Origin: Serratia sp. H1w
GTDB lineage: Bacteria > Pseudomonadota > Gammaproteobacteria > Enterobacterales > Enterobacteriaceae
Assembly: GCF_000633355.1 (NCBI RefSeq)
Contig: NZ_AYMQ01000087.1
Coordinates: 1 to 64,000 of the forward strand
Length of the DNA stretch: 64,000 bases
Direction: 5' to 3'
The position numbers and the translations under genes are program-made. Below, in pieces: positions 37,363 to 46,723 of this stretch. Under the pieces are notes generated by a model. It searched no databases and had not been told where the DNA came from. It saw only the letters and a program-made list of their open reading frames with translations. How positions within the stretch are numbered: the stretch's first letter is position 1; each line of letters starts with the position of its first letter.

Positions 37363-37843
37363 CTGTGGCTCCTTAACTGAACCTATTATCTGAGATGACT
37401 GATAGCAACATCATGGTCTGCATACCTACATATGGTAAAGAGGAGGGGGGAAATTTTGTGACGATGGGAATAATCAGCGCCAATAAATATAATTATCAAA
37501 ACTTGGTTTTATTTTTTATAAAATGAGTTGTGTTATTTTAACGGCGTTTAGTGCGACCAATTGGTGTTATTTCCACCAAATCACCCACGTAAAACACGGG
37601 TATTTAAGCAAAAGTTTAAAGAATACATAATTTGTTGAATTGTAAGCTTTTAGCTATTTAGGGAACGATCCCTATTAAAAAAATGCCCGCTGGAATTCTC
37701 TTAATTGCTATTTTCTTCATTGGCTTGATCGATTCACCTTTCCATTGTCTATGGATCATTGTGCTAGTCTGGCTAGGTGCCGTTTTTGCGGTACGAGTCA
37801 AAAATCCGTCAATACCCTACTGATAGCAATAAGGATTGTCTCG
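37363..37843 (+). other. ppsR-ppsA divergent intergenic region
   Basis: This 481-base, largely AT-rich region has no gene that I can support. An open frame in line with ppsA runs from 37745 but is unlike the family N-terminus. It must carry both divergent promoters, and the one recognisable site is the Cra box at 37725-37738. The AT-rich part (37440-37690) could be bent DNA or bind IHF or H-NS; that is inference. Confidence 0.6.
37725..37738 (-). promoter_or_regulatory. Cra (FruR) box upstream of ppsA
   Basis: GGTGAATCGATCAA on the minus strand fits every position of the Cra consensus RSTGAAWCSNTHHW. It lies about 105-120 bases before the ppsA ATG. In E. coli, Cra activates ppsA during gluconeogenesis from a similarly placed site. 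Confidence 0.8.
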
Positions 37844-40222
37844 ATGTCTAACAATGGCCCAGACTTGCGTAATGTGCTTTGGTACAACCAGCTTGGCATG
37901 CACGACGTTGACCGTGTCGGGGGCAAAAATGCCTCCCTCGGTGAAATGATCACCAATCTTTCCGATTTGGGCGTGGCCGTACCCAACGGTTTTGCCACCA
38001 CCGCCCAGGCATTTAACGATTTTCTTGAGCAAAGTGGGGTTAACCAGCGCATTTATCAGCTGCTGGATCAGACTGACGTTGACGATATTGCTCAACTGTC
38101 CAAGGCCGGTGCGCAAATTCGCCAATGGGTGATCGATACGCCTTTCCATGCGGAATTTGAACGAGAAATCACGCTGGCGTACCAGCAACTGTCCGAGGGT
38201 GAAAGCGAGGCTTCCTTCGCCGTGCGTTCTTCCGCCACGGCCGAAGATATGCCAGACGCCTCATTTGCCGGCCAGCAGGAAACCTTCCTCAACGTGCAGG
38301 GTATTGATGCGGTAATGGTGGCGATCAAACACGTCTTCGCCTCCCTGTTTAACGACCGGGCCATTTCTTACCGTGTGCATCAGGGTTACGATCACCGTGG
38401 CGTGGCGCTTTCCACCGGTGTGCAGCGTATGGTGCGCTCCGATCTGGCCTCTTCGGGCGTCATGTTTACCATTGATACCGAGTCCGGCTTTGATCAGGTG
38501 GTGTTTATTACCTCGGCGTTTGGCCTGGGTGAAATGGTGGTGCAAGGGGCGGTCAACCCGGATGAGTTCTATGTCCATAAGCCGACGCTGCTGAAGGGCA
38601 AGCCGGCCATTGTGCGCCGCAATATCGGCTCGAAAAAAATCCGCATGGTGTACGCACCTTCGCAGGATCACGGCAAGCAGGTACGCATTGAAGATGTGCC
38701 AGAAGAGCAACGCAATCGTTTCTCTTTGACCGATGATGAGGTACAGGCACTGGCGCATCAGGCATTACTGATTGAAAAACACTACGGCCGCCCGATGGAT
38801 ATCGAGTGGGCCAAAGATGGTCATACCGGCAAGTTGCTGATTGTCCAGGCTCGGCCAGAAACCGTGCGTTCCAATGAGCAGGTGATGGAACGCTACCAGT
38901 TGAACGGCAACAGCACCGTGCTGGTGGAAGGCCGCGCCATTGGCCATCGCATTGGGGCTGGTCCGGTGAAGGTCATCCACGATATCAGCGAAATGGATCG
39001 CATCCAGCCGGGCGACGTGCTGGTCACCGATATGACCGACCCGGATTGGGAACCGATCATGAAGAAGGCGTCGGCGATCGTCACCAACCGTGGCGGGCGC
39101 ACCTGCCATGCGGCGATCATCGCTCGTGAGCTGGGGATCCCTGCCGTGGTCGGCTGTGGCCACGCCACAGACCTGCTGAAAGAAGGACAGAAAGTCACCG
39201 TCTCCTGCGCCGAAGGCGACACCGGGTTTGTCTACAGCGACATGCTGGAATTCAGCGTCCAAAGTTCGGAAGTCACCGAGCTGCCAGAGTTACCGTTGAA
39301 GATCATGATGAACGTCGGCAACCCGGACCGCGCGTTCGATTTCGCTCGCTTGCCGAATGAAGGCGTAGGGCTGGCCCGGTTGGAGTTTATTATCAATCGC
39401 ATGATCGGCGTACACCCGCGTGCCCTGTTGGAATTTGACCAGCAAACCCCAGAGCTGCAGGCAGAAATCAAGACGCTGATGCAGGGTTATGACGATCCGG
39501 TTGAGTTCTATGTGGGTCGTTTGACCGAAGGGATCGCCACGCTGGGTGCCGCATTCTGGCCGAAGCGAGTGATCGTGCGCCTGTCTGATTTCAAATCTAA
39601 CGAATACGCCAACCTGGTGGGAGGCGAGAAGTACGAGCCGCACGAAGAAAACCCGATGTTAGGTTTCCGTGGCGCGGGTCGTTATGTGGCGGATAGCTTC
39701 CGCGACTGCTTCGCCATGGAGTGCGCCGCGATGAAGCGGGTGCGTAACGAAATGGGGCTGACCAACGTTGAGGTGATGGTGCCATTTGTGCGTACCGTGG
39801 CTCAGGCGGAGGCCGTAGTGGCGGAGCTGGGGCGTCAGGGGCTGAAGCGCGGCGAGAACGGGCTGAAAGTGATCATGATGTGCGAGATCCCGTCCAACGC
39901 CTTGCTGGCCGATCAGTTCCTTGAGCACTTCGATGGCTTCTCTATCGGCTCCAATGATATGACGCAGCTGACGCTGGGGCTGGATCGCGATTCCGGCGTA
40001 GTCTCTGAGCTGTTTGATGAGCGTAACGAGGCGGTCAAGGCGCTGCTTTCCATGGCGATCCAGGCGGCCAAGCGTCACGGCAAATATGTTGGGATCTGTG
40101 GGCAAGGCCCGTCAGACCATGCAGACTTTGCCGAGTGGTTGATGGATCAGGGGATCGATAGCCTGTCGCTGAACCCGGATACCGTGGTGCAAACCTGGGT
40201 AAATCTGTCGCAAAGAAAATAA
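37844..40222 (+). CDS. ppsA: Phosphoenolpyruvate synthase PpsA
   Basis: PpsA makes PEP from pyruvate and ATP (to AMP and phosphate) for gluconeogenesis. The 792-residue protein has the E. coli length and three domains: N-terminal ATP-grasp, the central swivelling domain with phospho-histidine His422 in [14 protein letters not shown], and the C-terminal PEP/pyruvate TIM barrel with the catalytic Cys in [10 protein letters not shown] near 753. AAGGA upstream supports ATG 37844. It is controlled by the divergently encoded PpsR and probably by Cra. Confidence 0.97.
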   Translation: MSNNGPDLRNVLWYNQLGMHDVDRVGGKNASLGEMITNLSDLGVAVPNGFATTAQAFNDFLEQSGVNQRIYQLLDQTDVDDIAQLSKAGAQIRQWVIDTPFHAEFEREITLAYQQLSEGESEASFAVRSSATAEDMPDASFAGQQETFLNVQGIDAVMVAIKHVFASLFNDRAISYRVHQGYDHRGVALSTGVQRMVRSDLASSGVMFTIDTESGFDQVVFITSAFGLGEMVVQGAVNPDEFYVHKPTLLKGKPAIVRRNIGSKKIRMVYAPSQDHGKQVRIEDVPEEQRNRFSLTDDEVQALAHQALLIEKHYGRPMDIEWAKDGHTGKLLIVQARPETVRSNEQVMERYQLNGNSTVLVEGRAIGHRIGAGPVKVIHDISEMDRIQPGDVLVTDMTDPDWEPIMKKASAIVTNRGGRTCHAAIIARELGIPAVVGCGHATDLLKEGQKVTVSCAEGDTGFVYSDMLEFSVQSSEVTELPELPLKIMMNVGNPDRAFDFARLPNEGVGLARLEFIINRMIGVHPRALLEFDQQTPELQAEIKTLMQGYDDPVEFYVGRLTEGIATLGAAFWPKRVIVRLSDFKSNEYANLVGGEKYEPHEENPMLGFRGAGRYVADSFRDCFAMECAAMKRVRNEMGLTNVEVMVPFVRTVAQAEAVVAELGRQGLKRGENGLKVIMMCEIPSNALLADQFLEHFDGFSIGSNDMTQLTLGLDRDSGVVSELFDERNEAVKALLSMAIQAAKRHGKYVGICGQGPSDHADFAEWLMDQGIDSLSLNPDTVVQTWVNLSQRK

Positions 40223-40251
40223 ACCTGCATCACCACGCCTGTTGAAAACAT

Positions 40252-40282
40252 AAAACCGCCGGTTAATCCTGGCGGTTTTTTT
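40252..40282 (+). terminator. Rho-independent terminator of ppsA
   Basis: AAAACCGCC (40252-40260) pairs with GGCGGTTTT (40271-40279), followed by further T residues to 40282. It lies 30 bases after the ppsA stop. Confidence 0.88.
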
Positions 40283-40304
40283 ATCTTGGCTGGTTTTTTT
40301 AAAT

Positions 40305-40423
40305 AAAAAAAAGCCCATCAAAGACGGGCAAAGACTACACACAGCAATTCAGAGATACGGGTTAGCTTGTAGGGGTCTTAACTGAAAAACAATGACTGCA
40401 ACACAATGATTTTCAGCAAGATA
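40305..40423 (-). ncRNA. rprA: Small regulatory RNA RprA
   Basis: The 3' half of this gene, on the minus strand, matches E. coli RprA: the block TTGCTGTGTGTAGTCTTTG (40348-40330) is followed by a GCCCGTC/GATGGGC hairpin (40329-40313) and eight T residues. RprA is an Hfq-dependent RNA that opens the rpoS leader for translation and is induced by the Rcs envelope-stress system. The location next to ydiK also matches E. coli. The 5' half differs clearly from E. coli, so the 5' end near 40423 is an estimate from a TAGTAT-type -10 (40435-40430). Target choice may differ. Confidence 0.85.
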
Positions 40424-40458
40424 GAGTTTTATACTAGGCAGTTATCCGGCGCGCGTCA

Positions 40459-40472
40459 TTAAGAATCGTCCC
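40459..40472 (+). promoter_or_regulatory. Possible RcsB box of rprA
   Basis: TAAGAATCGTCCCA resembles the RcsB half-palindrome consensus (TAAGAATCCTA-like). It lies about 36-49 bases upstream of the estimated rprA start, which is where RcsB activates. The rest of 40473-40612 holds nothing that I can support. Confidence 0.5.
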
Positions 40473-40612
40473 AATAAAATTGACCGACTGGCTGCAATAA
40501 CAGGCATTTGAATTACAGGTATTATTGATGCAGGCAGGCCAAGCGAATAATGAACGGGAAGAGGAATATGGCGTTAGTCGCCTGCCCAGTGGCTGGGCAG
40601 GCGATGCAGGGA

Positions 40613-41713
40613 TTACAGCTGTTCTAAATCTTTGGCTACTTCTTCCAGATCGGCGGTCGGTTCCGGGGCTTCGTTGACCCAGGCGCTCACCAAGCGATAA
40701 GAGACTGCCAATACCACCGGGCCGATAAACAGGCCAATCATGCCGAAGGCCAACAGGCCACCGATGACGCCAGACAGGATCAGTATCAGCGGCAGATCGG
40801 CACCCATGCGGATTAGCGCCGGGCGCAGGAAGTTATCCAACGTCCCGACCACGCAGCTCCACACTAATAGCACGGTGCCCCAGGTGGTGTCTCCGGTCCA
40901 GTACAGCCAGATAATCGCCGGGATCAGCACCAGCAATGGCCCCAGTTGGGCGAGACAGAAGATGAACATCACTACGGTCAGCAAGGTGGCCGCTGGGATG
41001 CCTGAAATAGCCAGCCCAATTCCGCCCAGGATTGACTGCACCAATGCCGTCACCACCACACCCAATGCGACCGCGCGGATCGCTTGGCTGGCCAGTAACA
41101 CGGCCGCGTCGCCGCGATTGGCAGCAAGGCGTATGGCAAAATGGCGGATTGCCATGGCTACCTGCTCACCACGGGCGTACAGCAAGGCACTGAACAACAG
41201 CATCAGCGAACAGTGGATCAGGAAACGGCCAATATGTGCCGCCTGGGTGACGACCCAAGTGGCGGTTTGGCCAAAGTAAGGTTGTATTTTGGCTATCAGG
41301 GCGTTACCACCGGTGTTCACCAACAGATGATAGCTGTTATAGAATTTGTGCCCGATCAGCGGAATGGAACGCAGCCACTCTAACTGTGGTGCGTGGATCT
41401 GGCCCGGGGCGTTCACCCATGCCACGATTGGAGCACTGTTATCCACCACGCTGCTGATCAGCAGGGCAATCGGCAGCACGAACAGCAATAGCAGCAGGAT
41501 GGTCATGGCCGCTACGGCCAGTGACCGACGACCCCACAGCAGCTGTTGTAGCTTGATCAATACCGGCCAAGTGGCGATCACCACCATCGCCGCCCAGGCA
41601 AAGCCCAGAATAAACGGTTGAACGACCCAAAAACAGGCGACGATCATAATGGCGATAAACAGCACGCCAAAAATTATCGTCGGTAAATCGTAGCGGCGTT
41701 GCGGTTGTGTCAT
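40613..41713 (-). CDS. ydiK: AI-2E-family transporter YdiK
   Basis: This 366-residue inner-membrane protein belongs to the AI-2E (UPF0118) transporter family and corresponds to E. coli YdiK, of unknown substrate. It has about eight hydrophobic segments. The family motifs lie in the C-terminal half: LGVVVTALVQSILGGIGLAISGIPAATLL near 217-245 and RMGADLPLILILSGVIGGLLAFGMIGLFIGPVVLAVSYRL near 299-338. It is next to rprA, as in E. coli. Confidence 0.9.
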   Translation of the reverse strand: MTQPQRRYDLPTIIFGVLFIAIMIVACFWVVQPFILGFAWAAMVVIATWPVLIKLQQLLWGRRSLAVAAMTILLLLLFVLPIALLISSVVDNSAPIVAWVNAPGQIHAPQLEWLRSIPLIGHKFYNSYHLLVNTGGNALIAKIQPYFGQTATWVVTQAAHIGRFLIHCSLMLLFSALLYARGEQVAMAIRHFAIRLAANRGDAAVLLASQAIRAVALGVVVTALVQSILGGIGLAISGIPAATLLTVVMFIFCLAQLGPLLVLIPAIIWLYWTGDTTWGTVLLVWSCVVGTLDNFLRPALIRMGADLPLILILSGVIGGLLAFGMIGLFIGPVVLAVSYRLVSAWVNEAPEPTADLEEVAKDLEQL

Positions 41714-41889
41714 GTATGCGATTTCATCCTAGTGAGTTGAGTCCTTGGTACCCTTTCATCATGGAGCATTTTTGGTAACTTTCACAGTTAGCCGCACATT
41801 TTGCCGCGAATTGCCATCTGCGGTACAGCCTTTCATTGATTAGCGGGGCAAATAATTCAGGTGGGGTCAACGGGCTTGCTGCTGGGCGG

Positions 41890-41912
41890 ACCAGCCTGCG
41901 ATCCAGGCTGGT
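41890..41912. repeat. Perfect 9-bp inverted repeat downstream of the 4-epimerase gene
   Basis: ACCAGCCTG (41890-41898), five bases, and CAGGCTGGT (41904-41912) form a perfect stem 30 bases past the stop of the minus-strand epimerase gene. There is no T run, so it may protect the 3' end or act as a rho-assisted terminator. Confidence 0.55.
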
Positions 41913-41942
41913 TGATGGTCGAGACTCTCTGGCGGGGAAGGG

Positions 41943-42638
41943 CTATTGGCCGTAATAGGCTTTGGCGCCGTGCTTACGTAAGTAGTGTTTGTCTAACAGC
42001 GTGGCTTGCATTGCCGGAACCTGGGGGCTGAGCTGTTGGGTAAACAGATTCATATAGGCGATTTCCTCCAGCACCACGGCATTGTGTACCGCGCTGGCGG
42101 CATCTTTGCCCCAGCTGAACGGACCATGGCTGTTGACCAACACTGCCGGGATCTCATTAGGGTTGATGCCGAGCTGCTGAAACGTCTCGATGATGACCTG
42201 ACCGGTTTCATGCTCGTATTCGCCTGCGATCTCCTCATCGTGCATCAGACGGGTGCAGGGAATGGTGCCGTAGAAATAGTCTGCATGGGTGGTGCCTAAT
42301 GCTGAAAGCGATTTGCCTGCCTGCGCCCAGATGGTGGCGTGGCGGGAATGGGTGTGGACGATGCCGCCAATGTCGGGGAAGGCTTGATACAACGCGAGGT
42401 GGGTTGCGGTATCCGAAGAGGGCTTTTTATTCCCCTCCACGACTCTCCCGCTAGCCAGTTCAACCACCACCATATCTGTCACCTGCATGGTGCTGTATTC
42501 CACCCCGGAAGGCTTAATTACCATTAACCCCGCCTGGCGATCGATACCGCTGACATTCCCCCAGGTAAATGTCACCAATTGATGTTCAGGCAATAATAAA
42601 TTTGCCTCAAAAACCTGCTGCTTTAATTGCTGTAACAT
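41943..42638 (-). CDS. araD: L-ribulose-5-phosphate 4-epimerase
   Basis: This zinc enzyme interconverts L-ribulose-5-phosphate and D-xylulose-5-phosphate. The 231-residue protein is closer to E. coli AraD (231) than to UlaF. All AraD active-site residues are present: zinc ligands His95, His97 and His171, plus Asp76, Asp120 and Tyr229, with the motifs [14 protein letters not shown] and [14 protein letters not shown] precedes the ATG. It is divergent from the DeoR-type regulator and the transport operon, and probably performs the last step of that pathway. No araA or araB is in the window, so the arabinose operon itself is not implied. Confidence 0.92.
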   Translation of the reverse strand: MLQQLKQQVFEANLLLPEHQLVTFTWGNVSGIDRQAGLMVIKPSGVEYSTMQVTDMVVVELASGRVVEGNKKPSSDTATHLALYQAFPDIGGIVHTHSRHATIWAQAGKSLSALGTTHADYFYGTIPCTRLMHDEEIAGEYEHETGQVIIETFQQLGINPNEIPAVLVNSHGPFSWGKDAASAVHNAVVLEEIAYMNLFTQQLSPQVPAMQATLLDKHYLRKHGAKAYYGQ

Positions 42639-43119
42639 AATTCACCTCGTGAGATATTTGTCGATTGGTGGGGGATACCACCAAAGCTGGCTCTGTGCAT
42701 TCAGGCAAGGGTGTTGGCCTTAATAAAATGCGATTGCCGGGAAATAAATAACAAAGCCTGTTGTCGTCTCTGGCTAAAATACTGTGCTTGTTGGCAGGAT
42801 TAAAGCGAGTGAGGTGTTCGAAAAGAATAAATGGTTAGATTTGGGTGTACTCGGTCACATTCGGGCATTGTTTTGTTGTTTGAGTGTGCCCGTTTGTTTT
42901 TGATAAAGACTTTTATTGACGCCTGATACTCTGTTTTATGTGACTATTATTGCAATTTTAGTGTATGTAATTTTGTTTGTTGCATGATTTAGTGATTTTT
43001 ATCACATAATAGTCGGTAGAAAAGGCAGGTAAATCGTTTCTTGAATTGAGTCACTTTCATACCGAGTAAAAAATATCATTATAGCGTTAAGCCAATCTCG
43101 CTATTTTTAAAGGGATATC
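42639..43119. other. Divergent control region of the sugar locus
   Basis: This 481-base AT-rich region separates the 4-epimerase gene from the regulator gene. It contains a strong CRP-like site (42991-43006) and a weaker one (TGTGA-N6-TTGCA, 42939-42954). I found no gene and no clear paired promoters by eye. Confidence 0.6.
42991..43006. promoter_or_regulatory. CRP-like site before the sugar regulator gene
   Basis: AGTGA-TTTTTA-TCACA matches nine of the ten conserved bases of the CRP palindrome TGTGA-N6-TCACA. It is about 115 bases before the regulator ATG. It suggests catabolite control of the locus. Confidence 0.65.
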
Positions 43120-43929
43120 ATGTTGCAAGCCGAACGTTATAAGCTCATTTGTAGCCACGTACAACAACAGGGTTCTGCTTTGGTAACTGAGTTATCCGTG
43201 GTCTGTCAGGTATCCCCTGAAACGATCCGCCGGGATTTGCGGGTGTTGGAAAAGAACAAGAAGCTGATCCGCAGCTTTGGCGGGGCCGTGGCTCTGGACG
43301 TACACGACGTACCGGTGCTTGACCACTGGGAGAGTACGGCGGTGTCAAACAGCGTCGATCAGGCGGAAAGCTTTCGCAAAAGAACGGAAGAACACCCTGA
43401 TATCAAGATGAAAATTGCCAAGTCCGCGCTGCAATTTATCCATCCGGGTGACTGCATCCTGCTGGATAACAGCAGTACCTGCTGGTTTTTGGCCCGACAG
43501 ATCCCGGATATCGACATCACCGTGGTCACCAACTCGGTCAAAATCATTCAGGCCCTGGCCTGCCGCGACAAGATCCGCGTGATTGGCATCGGTGGAGAAT
43601 ACTCAAGAAGGCATGATGATTTTCATGGCCCGGTGGCCGAAAGCGCGCTGAGAAACTTCCAGATCAATACTTTTTTCTTCTCGTGCCAAGGGCTGAATCA
43701 GGAACATGGCATCCGTGACGGTAATGAAATTAACGCCAGATTAAAACAGGTCATGTTACAGGTGTCGGAGAAAAAGATCCTGCTGGCGGGTTCTAGCAAG
43801 TTCGAACAATATTCATTTTGTCGCATATGTATGTTGGATGAAGTTGATATTTTGATTACCAATAAACTCGTCTCACCTAAATACCGTGGGGATAATCCAG
43901 GATTGGAAATTATCGAAGCCCAAAAGTAA
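43120..43929 (+). CDS. DeoR-family sugar-responsive repressor
   Basis: This 269-residue protein is a DeoR/GlpR-type regulator. The N-terminal helix-turn-helix spans about 20-50, with the hallmark VSPETIRRDLRVLEKNKKLIRSFGGAV (32-58). The C-terminal DeoRC sensor domain has KMKIAKSALQFIHPGDCILLDNSSTCWFLARQI near 91-123 and binds a phosphorylated sugar in characterised relatives. It stands first in the cluster, 205 bases before the binding-protein gene, and probably represses both transport genes and the divergent epimerase. The effector is unknown; L-xylulose-5-phosphate or L-ribulose-5-phosphate is a reasonable inference. Confidence 0.88.
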   Translation: MLQAERYKLICSHVQQQGSALVTELSVVCQVSPETIRRDLRVLEKNKKLIRSFGGAVALDVHDVPVLDHWESTAVSNSVDQAESFRKRTEEHPDIKMKIAKSALQFIHPGDCILLDNSSTCWFLARQIPDIDITVVTNSVKIIQALACRDKIRVIGIGGEYSRRHDDFHGPVAESALRNFQINTFFFSCQGLNQEHGIRDGNEINARLKQVMLQVSEKKILLAGSSKFEQYSFCRICMLDEVDILITNKLVSPKYRGDNPGLEIIEAQK

Positions 43930-43987
43930 GCCGTTATTAAGGAAGTGACGGTGACGATATCACCATTATTGTGCTCAGCAATAAAAT

Positions 43988-44006
43988 AGTGTCAACACCA
44001 GTGTCA
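43988..44006. promoter_or_regulatory. Direct repeat, possible operator of the transport operon
   Basis: AGTGTCA occurs at 43988-43994 and again at 44000-44006, a start-to-start spacing of 12 bases, near one helical turn. It lies about 130 bases before the binding-protein gene. A GGTGA-CGATA-TCACC palindrome lies just upstream near 43949-43963. Either could bind the DeoR-type regulator. Confidence 0.35.
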
Positions 44007-44134
44007 GTTAAATAGTTAAGTAAAAATAATATAAATCCCGAGGGCTTAAACTCGCCGCCTGAATAGCAATAATCTGGTTGGCGGTAAAGCCGGGAACCCT
44101 ACTGCTTAAATAAAATTCTGCCGAGGATCGTCTT

Positions 44135-45139
44135 ATGAAAAAAGCACTCTTACCTTGCCTGATCGCCACGTTGATTACCGCTCATTCCGCCTGGGCCGAG
44201 GATGCCGTGGCGGTGCAAAAAGCCAATAAGCCTTTCACCATGGGCGTGGTGGTTAAAGTGGGTGGCATTCCCTGGTTTAACGTGATGGAACAGGGCATCA
44301 AAGAGGAAGGCAAGGCTCTGGGCGTCAACGCCTGGCAGGTGGGGCCAACCACCGCCGATCCGGCAGAGCAGGTGCGGGCGATCGAGGACCTGATCGCTAA
44401 AAAGGTCGATGTGATTGGGGTGGTCCCTAACGACGCCAAGGTGCTGGAGCCGGTACTCAAACGCGCTCAGGAAGCCGGGATCAAGGTGATCACCCATGAA
44501 TCCCCAGGCCAAGTGAACGCGGACTGGGATTTCGAACTGTTGGATACCCAGAGCATGGGGGCCAATCATATGAAAGATATGGCGCAGTGCATGGGGGAAG
44601 AAGGCAAGTACGCCATGTTTGTCGGCAGCCTGACGGTGCCGTTGGTGAACGAGTGGGCCGATGCGGCAATCGCCTATCAGAAAGCGAATTATCCGAAGAT
44701 GACCCTGGTTGAGGATCGTTTTGGCGTGGCAGAGTCGGTCGATGACTCCATGCGTACCGCCAACGACCTGCTGTCCAAGCACAAAGATCTGAAAGGGATC
44801 ATGTCATTCGGTTCACAAGGGCCGATCGGCGCGGGACGTGCCATCGACAAACGTAAGAAGAACGACACCACCTGCGTGTTTGGTACCTTCACGCCGGGCC
44901 AGGGTATCAAACTGCTGGAGAAAGGCGCTATCGACGGCGGCTATATCTCCAACCCAATGCTGGCGGGCAAGGTCTTTGTACAGGTGGCTACCGCCATGAT
45001 GAACGGTGAGCCGATCAAGGATGGCGGCAAGCTGGGTGGCATGGGAGACATCAAAATCAAAGGCAATACCCTTCTCAGCAACAATCCGGAAAAACTGGAC
45101 GTGGAAAACACCAAGCGGTTGGTCAAGCTTGGCCTGTAA
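44135..45139 (+). CDS. Periplasmic sugar-binding protein of ABC importer
   Basis: This 334-residue protein has a signal peptide cut after AWA (21) and a type I periplasmic binding fold (Peripla_BP_4) of the LsrB/RhaS/RbsB kind. Landmarks are FTMGVVVKVGGIPWFNVMEQGIKEEGKALG near 34-63, PAEQVRAIEDLIAKKVDVIGVVPND near 76-100, and GGYISNPMLAGKVFVQVATAMMNGEPI near the C-terminus. The gene order points to a pentulose or related sugar, but the binding site cannot be read by eye. Automated annotation as an AI-2 binder is possible because the family includes LsrB; the operon context argues against that. Confidence 0.88.
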   Translation: MKKALLPCLIATLITAHSAWAEDAVAVQKANKPFTMGVVVKVGGIPWFNVMEQGIKEEGKALGVNAWQVGPTTADPAEQVRAIEDLIAKKVDVIGVVPNDAKVLEPVLKRAQEAGIKVITHESPGQVNADWDFELLDTQSMGANHMKDMAQCMGEEGKYAMFVGSLTVPLVNEWADAAIAYQKANYPKMTLVEDRFGVAESVDDSMRTANDLLSKHKDLKGIMSFGSQGPIGAGRAIDKRKKNDTTCVFGTFTPGQGIKLLEKGAIDGGYISNPMLAGKVFVQVATAMMNGEPIKDGGKLGGMGDIKIKGNTLLSNNPEKLDVENTKRLVKLGL

Positions 45140-45205
45140 ACACGGGTAATGTGACATTGCCGGGCAACCGTTTTGCCCGGCATCTTGGTTATTGCAGGGA
45201 ACGGT

Positions 45206-46723
45206 ATGATGAGTCAACTTTCTGATACTGATAATAAAGTTCCATTGATCACGCTGAAGGCACTGTCAAAAAGCTTCGGGGGGCATCAGGCGCTGAAAAA
45301 TATCACGCTGACCCTCAACCAGGGAGAGGTGCATTGCCTGGCAGGGGCCAATGGCTGTGGTAAAAGCACGCTGATTAAAACCATCAGCGGTGTCTATGCT
45401 CCCGACGCGGGCAGCGAAATTTGCATCGGTGATAAAACCTATAGCCGCCTGACGCCGGGGCGCGCGCGTGATTTAGGCATCCAGGTGATCTATCAGGATC
45501 TGTCATTGTTCCCCAACCTGACGGTGGCAGAAAATATCGCGTTTGAATACAACCTGAACGGCTATCTGGGCTGGTTCAGCAAGCGCAAACTCCAGGCCAA
45601 AGCCCGGCAAATCCTTGATGAGCTGGCCTTCAATATCGATCCCGATGCGCTAGTACAGCATTTGCCCATCGCCCAGCGTCAGCAGATCGCGATTTGCCGC
45701 GCCCTGGTGGCACAGGCGCGTCTGGTGATTATGGATGAGCCGACCGCTTCGCTGACGCGTACCGAGGTCAATCAGCTGCTGCGTACGGTGAACTATCTGC
45801 GGGATAAGAATATAACCGTGGTGTTTGTCAGCCACCGGCTGGATGAAGTGAAAGAGATTTCAGACCGTATCACGGTGATCCGTGACGGCGAAAAAGTGGG
45901 TACCTGGGAGGCGCAGGAGTTATCGACCGGGCGTATTACCGAATTGATGACCGGGCTGACCATCGTCCATGAGCAAAAACCGCCAAATGCCGAGTTGGGC
46001 AAGGTGGTGATGCAACTGGATAAGCTGAGCCGCAAAGGCCAGTTTCAGGACGTTTCATTCAGCCTGCATCGCGGTGAAGTGTTGGGTCTGTGTGGCCTGT
46101 TGGGGGCAGGGCGTACCGAACTGGCGCTCAGCCTGTTTGGCATCACGCATCCAGACAGCGGCGAACTGCATATCGAAGGCAAAAAAGTCCGCATCAAAAA
46201 CAACACCCAGGCGATTGAGCTGGGGATTGGCTACGTCTCTGAAGATCGCCTGACGCTGGGAGCGGTGTTATCCCAGTCGGTGGCCGACAACATGGTGCTC
46301 TCCATTCTCAAACGTATTCAGACACCGTGGTACCTGATTGATGAGGCACACAAGGATGAACTGGTGCAGCAGTGGATCAAGGATCTGGATATCAAGGTGA
46401 GTAACCCAGACAACGCGCTGTCCACCTTATCCGGGGGCAACCAGCAGAAAGTGGTGTTGGCGAAATGGATCCTGACCCGGCCTAAAATCCTGATCCTGGA
46501 TGCGCCAACGGTGGGGGTAGATATCGGCGCCAAAGACAGTATCTACAAACTGATCCATCGCCTGTCCGGCGTAGGTATCGCGGTGCTGCTGATATCCGAC
46601 GAAGTTCCCGAGGTTTACTACAACTGCGACCGCATTTTGCACATGTCGCAGGGGCGGATCGTCAATGAACTGATCCCCGGCCAGATGAGTGAGCAACAGC
46701 TTGCGGAGGCGATTAATGGTTAA
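45206..46723 (+). CDS. Sugar ABC importer ATPase (double nucleotide-binding domain)
   Basis: This 505-residue protein has two fused ATPase halves like RbsA, AraG and LsrA. The first has Walker A GANGCGKST at 47-55 and Walker B LVIMDEPTASLT. The second has a degenerate Walker A (GLLGAGRTELA), an intact LSGGNQQKVVLAKWI signature and ILDAPTVGVDIGAKDSIY, the normal pattern for this family. The first-half signature reads LPIAQRQQIAICRAL. A GCAGGGA ribosome-binding site favours ATG 45206. It overlaps the first permease gene. Confidence 0.92.
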   Translation: MMSQLSDTDNKVPLITLKALSKSFGGHQALKNITLTLNQGEVHCLAGANGCGKSTLIKTISGVYAPDAGSEICIGDKTYSRLTPGRARDLGIQVIYQDLSLFPNLTVAENIAFEYNLNGYLGWFSKRKLQAKARQILDELAFNIDPDALVQHLPIAQRQQIAICRALVAQARLVIMDEPTASLTRTEVNQLLRTVNYLRDKNITVVFVSHRLDEVKEISDRITVIRDGEKVGTWEAQELSTGRITELMTGLTIVHEQKPPNAELGKVVMQLDKLSRKGQFQDVSFSLHRGEVLGLCGLLGAGRTELALSLFGITHPDSGELHIEGKKVRIKNNTQAIELGIGYVSEDRLTLGAVLSQSVADNMVLSILKRIQTPWYLIDEAHKDELVQQWIKDLDIKVSNPDNALSTLSGGNQQKVVLAKWILTRPKILILDAPTVGVDIGAKDSIYKLIHRLSGVGIAVLLISDEVPEVYYNCDRILHMSQGRIVNELIPGQMSEQQLAEAING

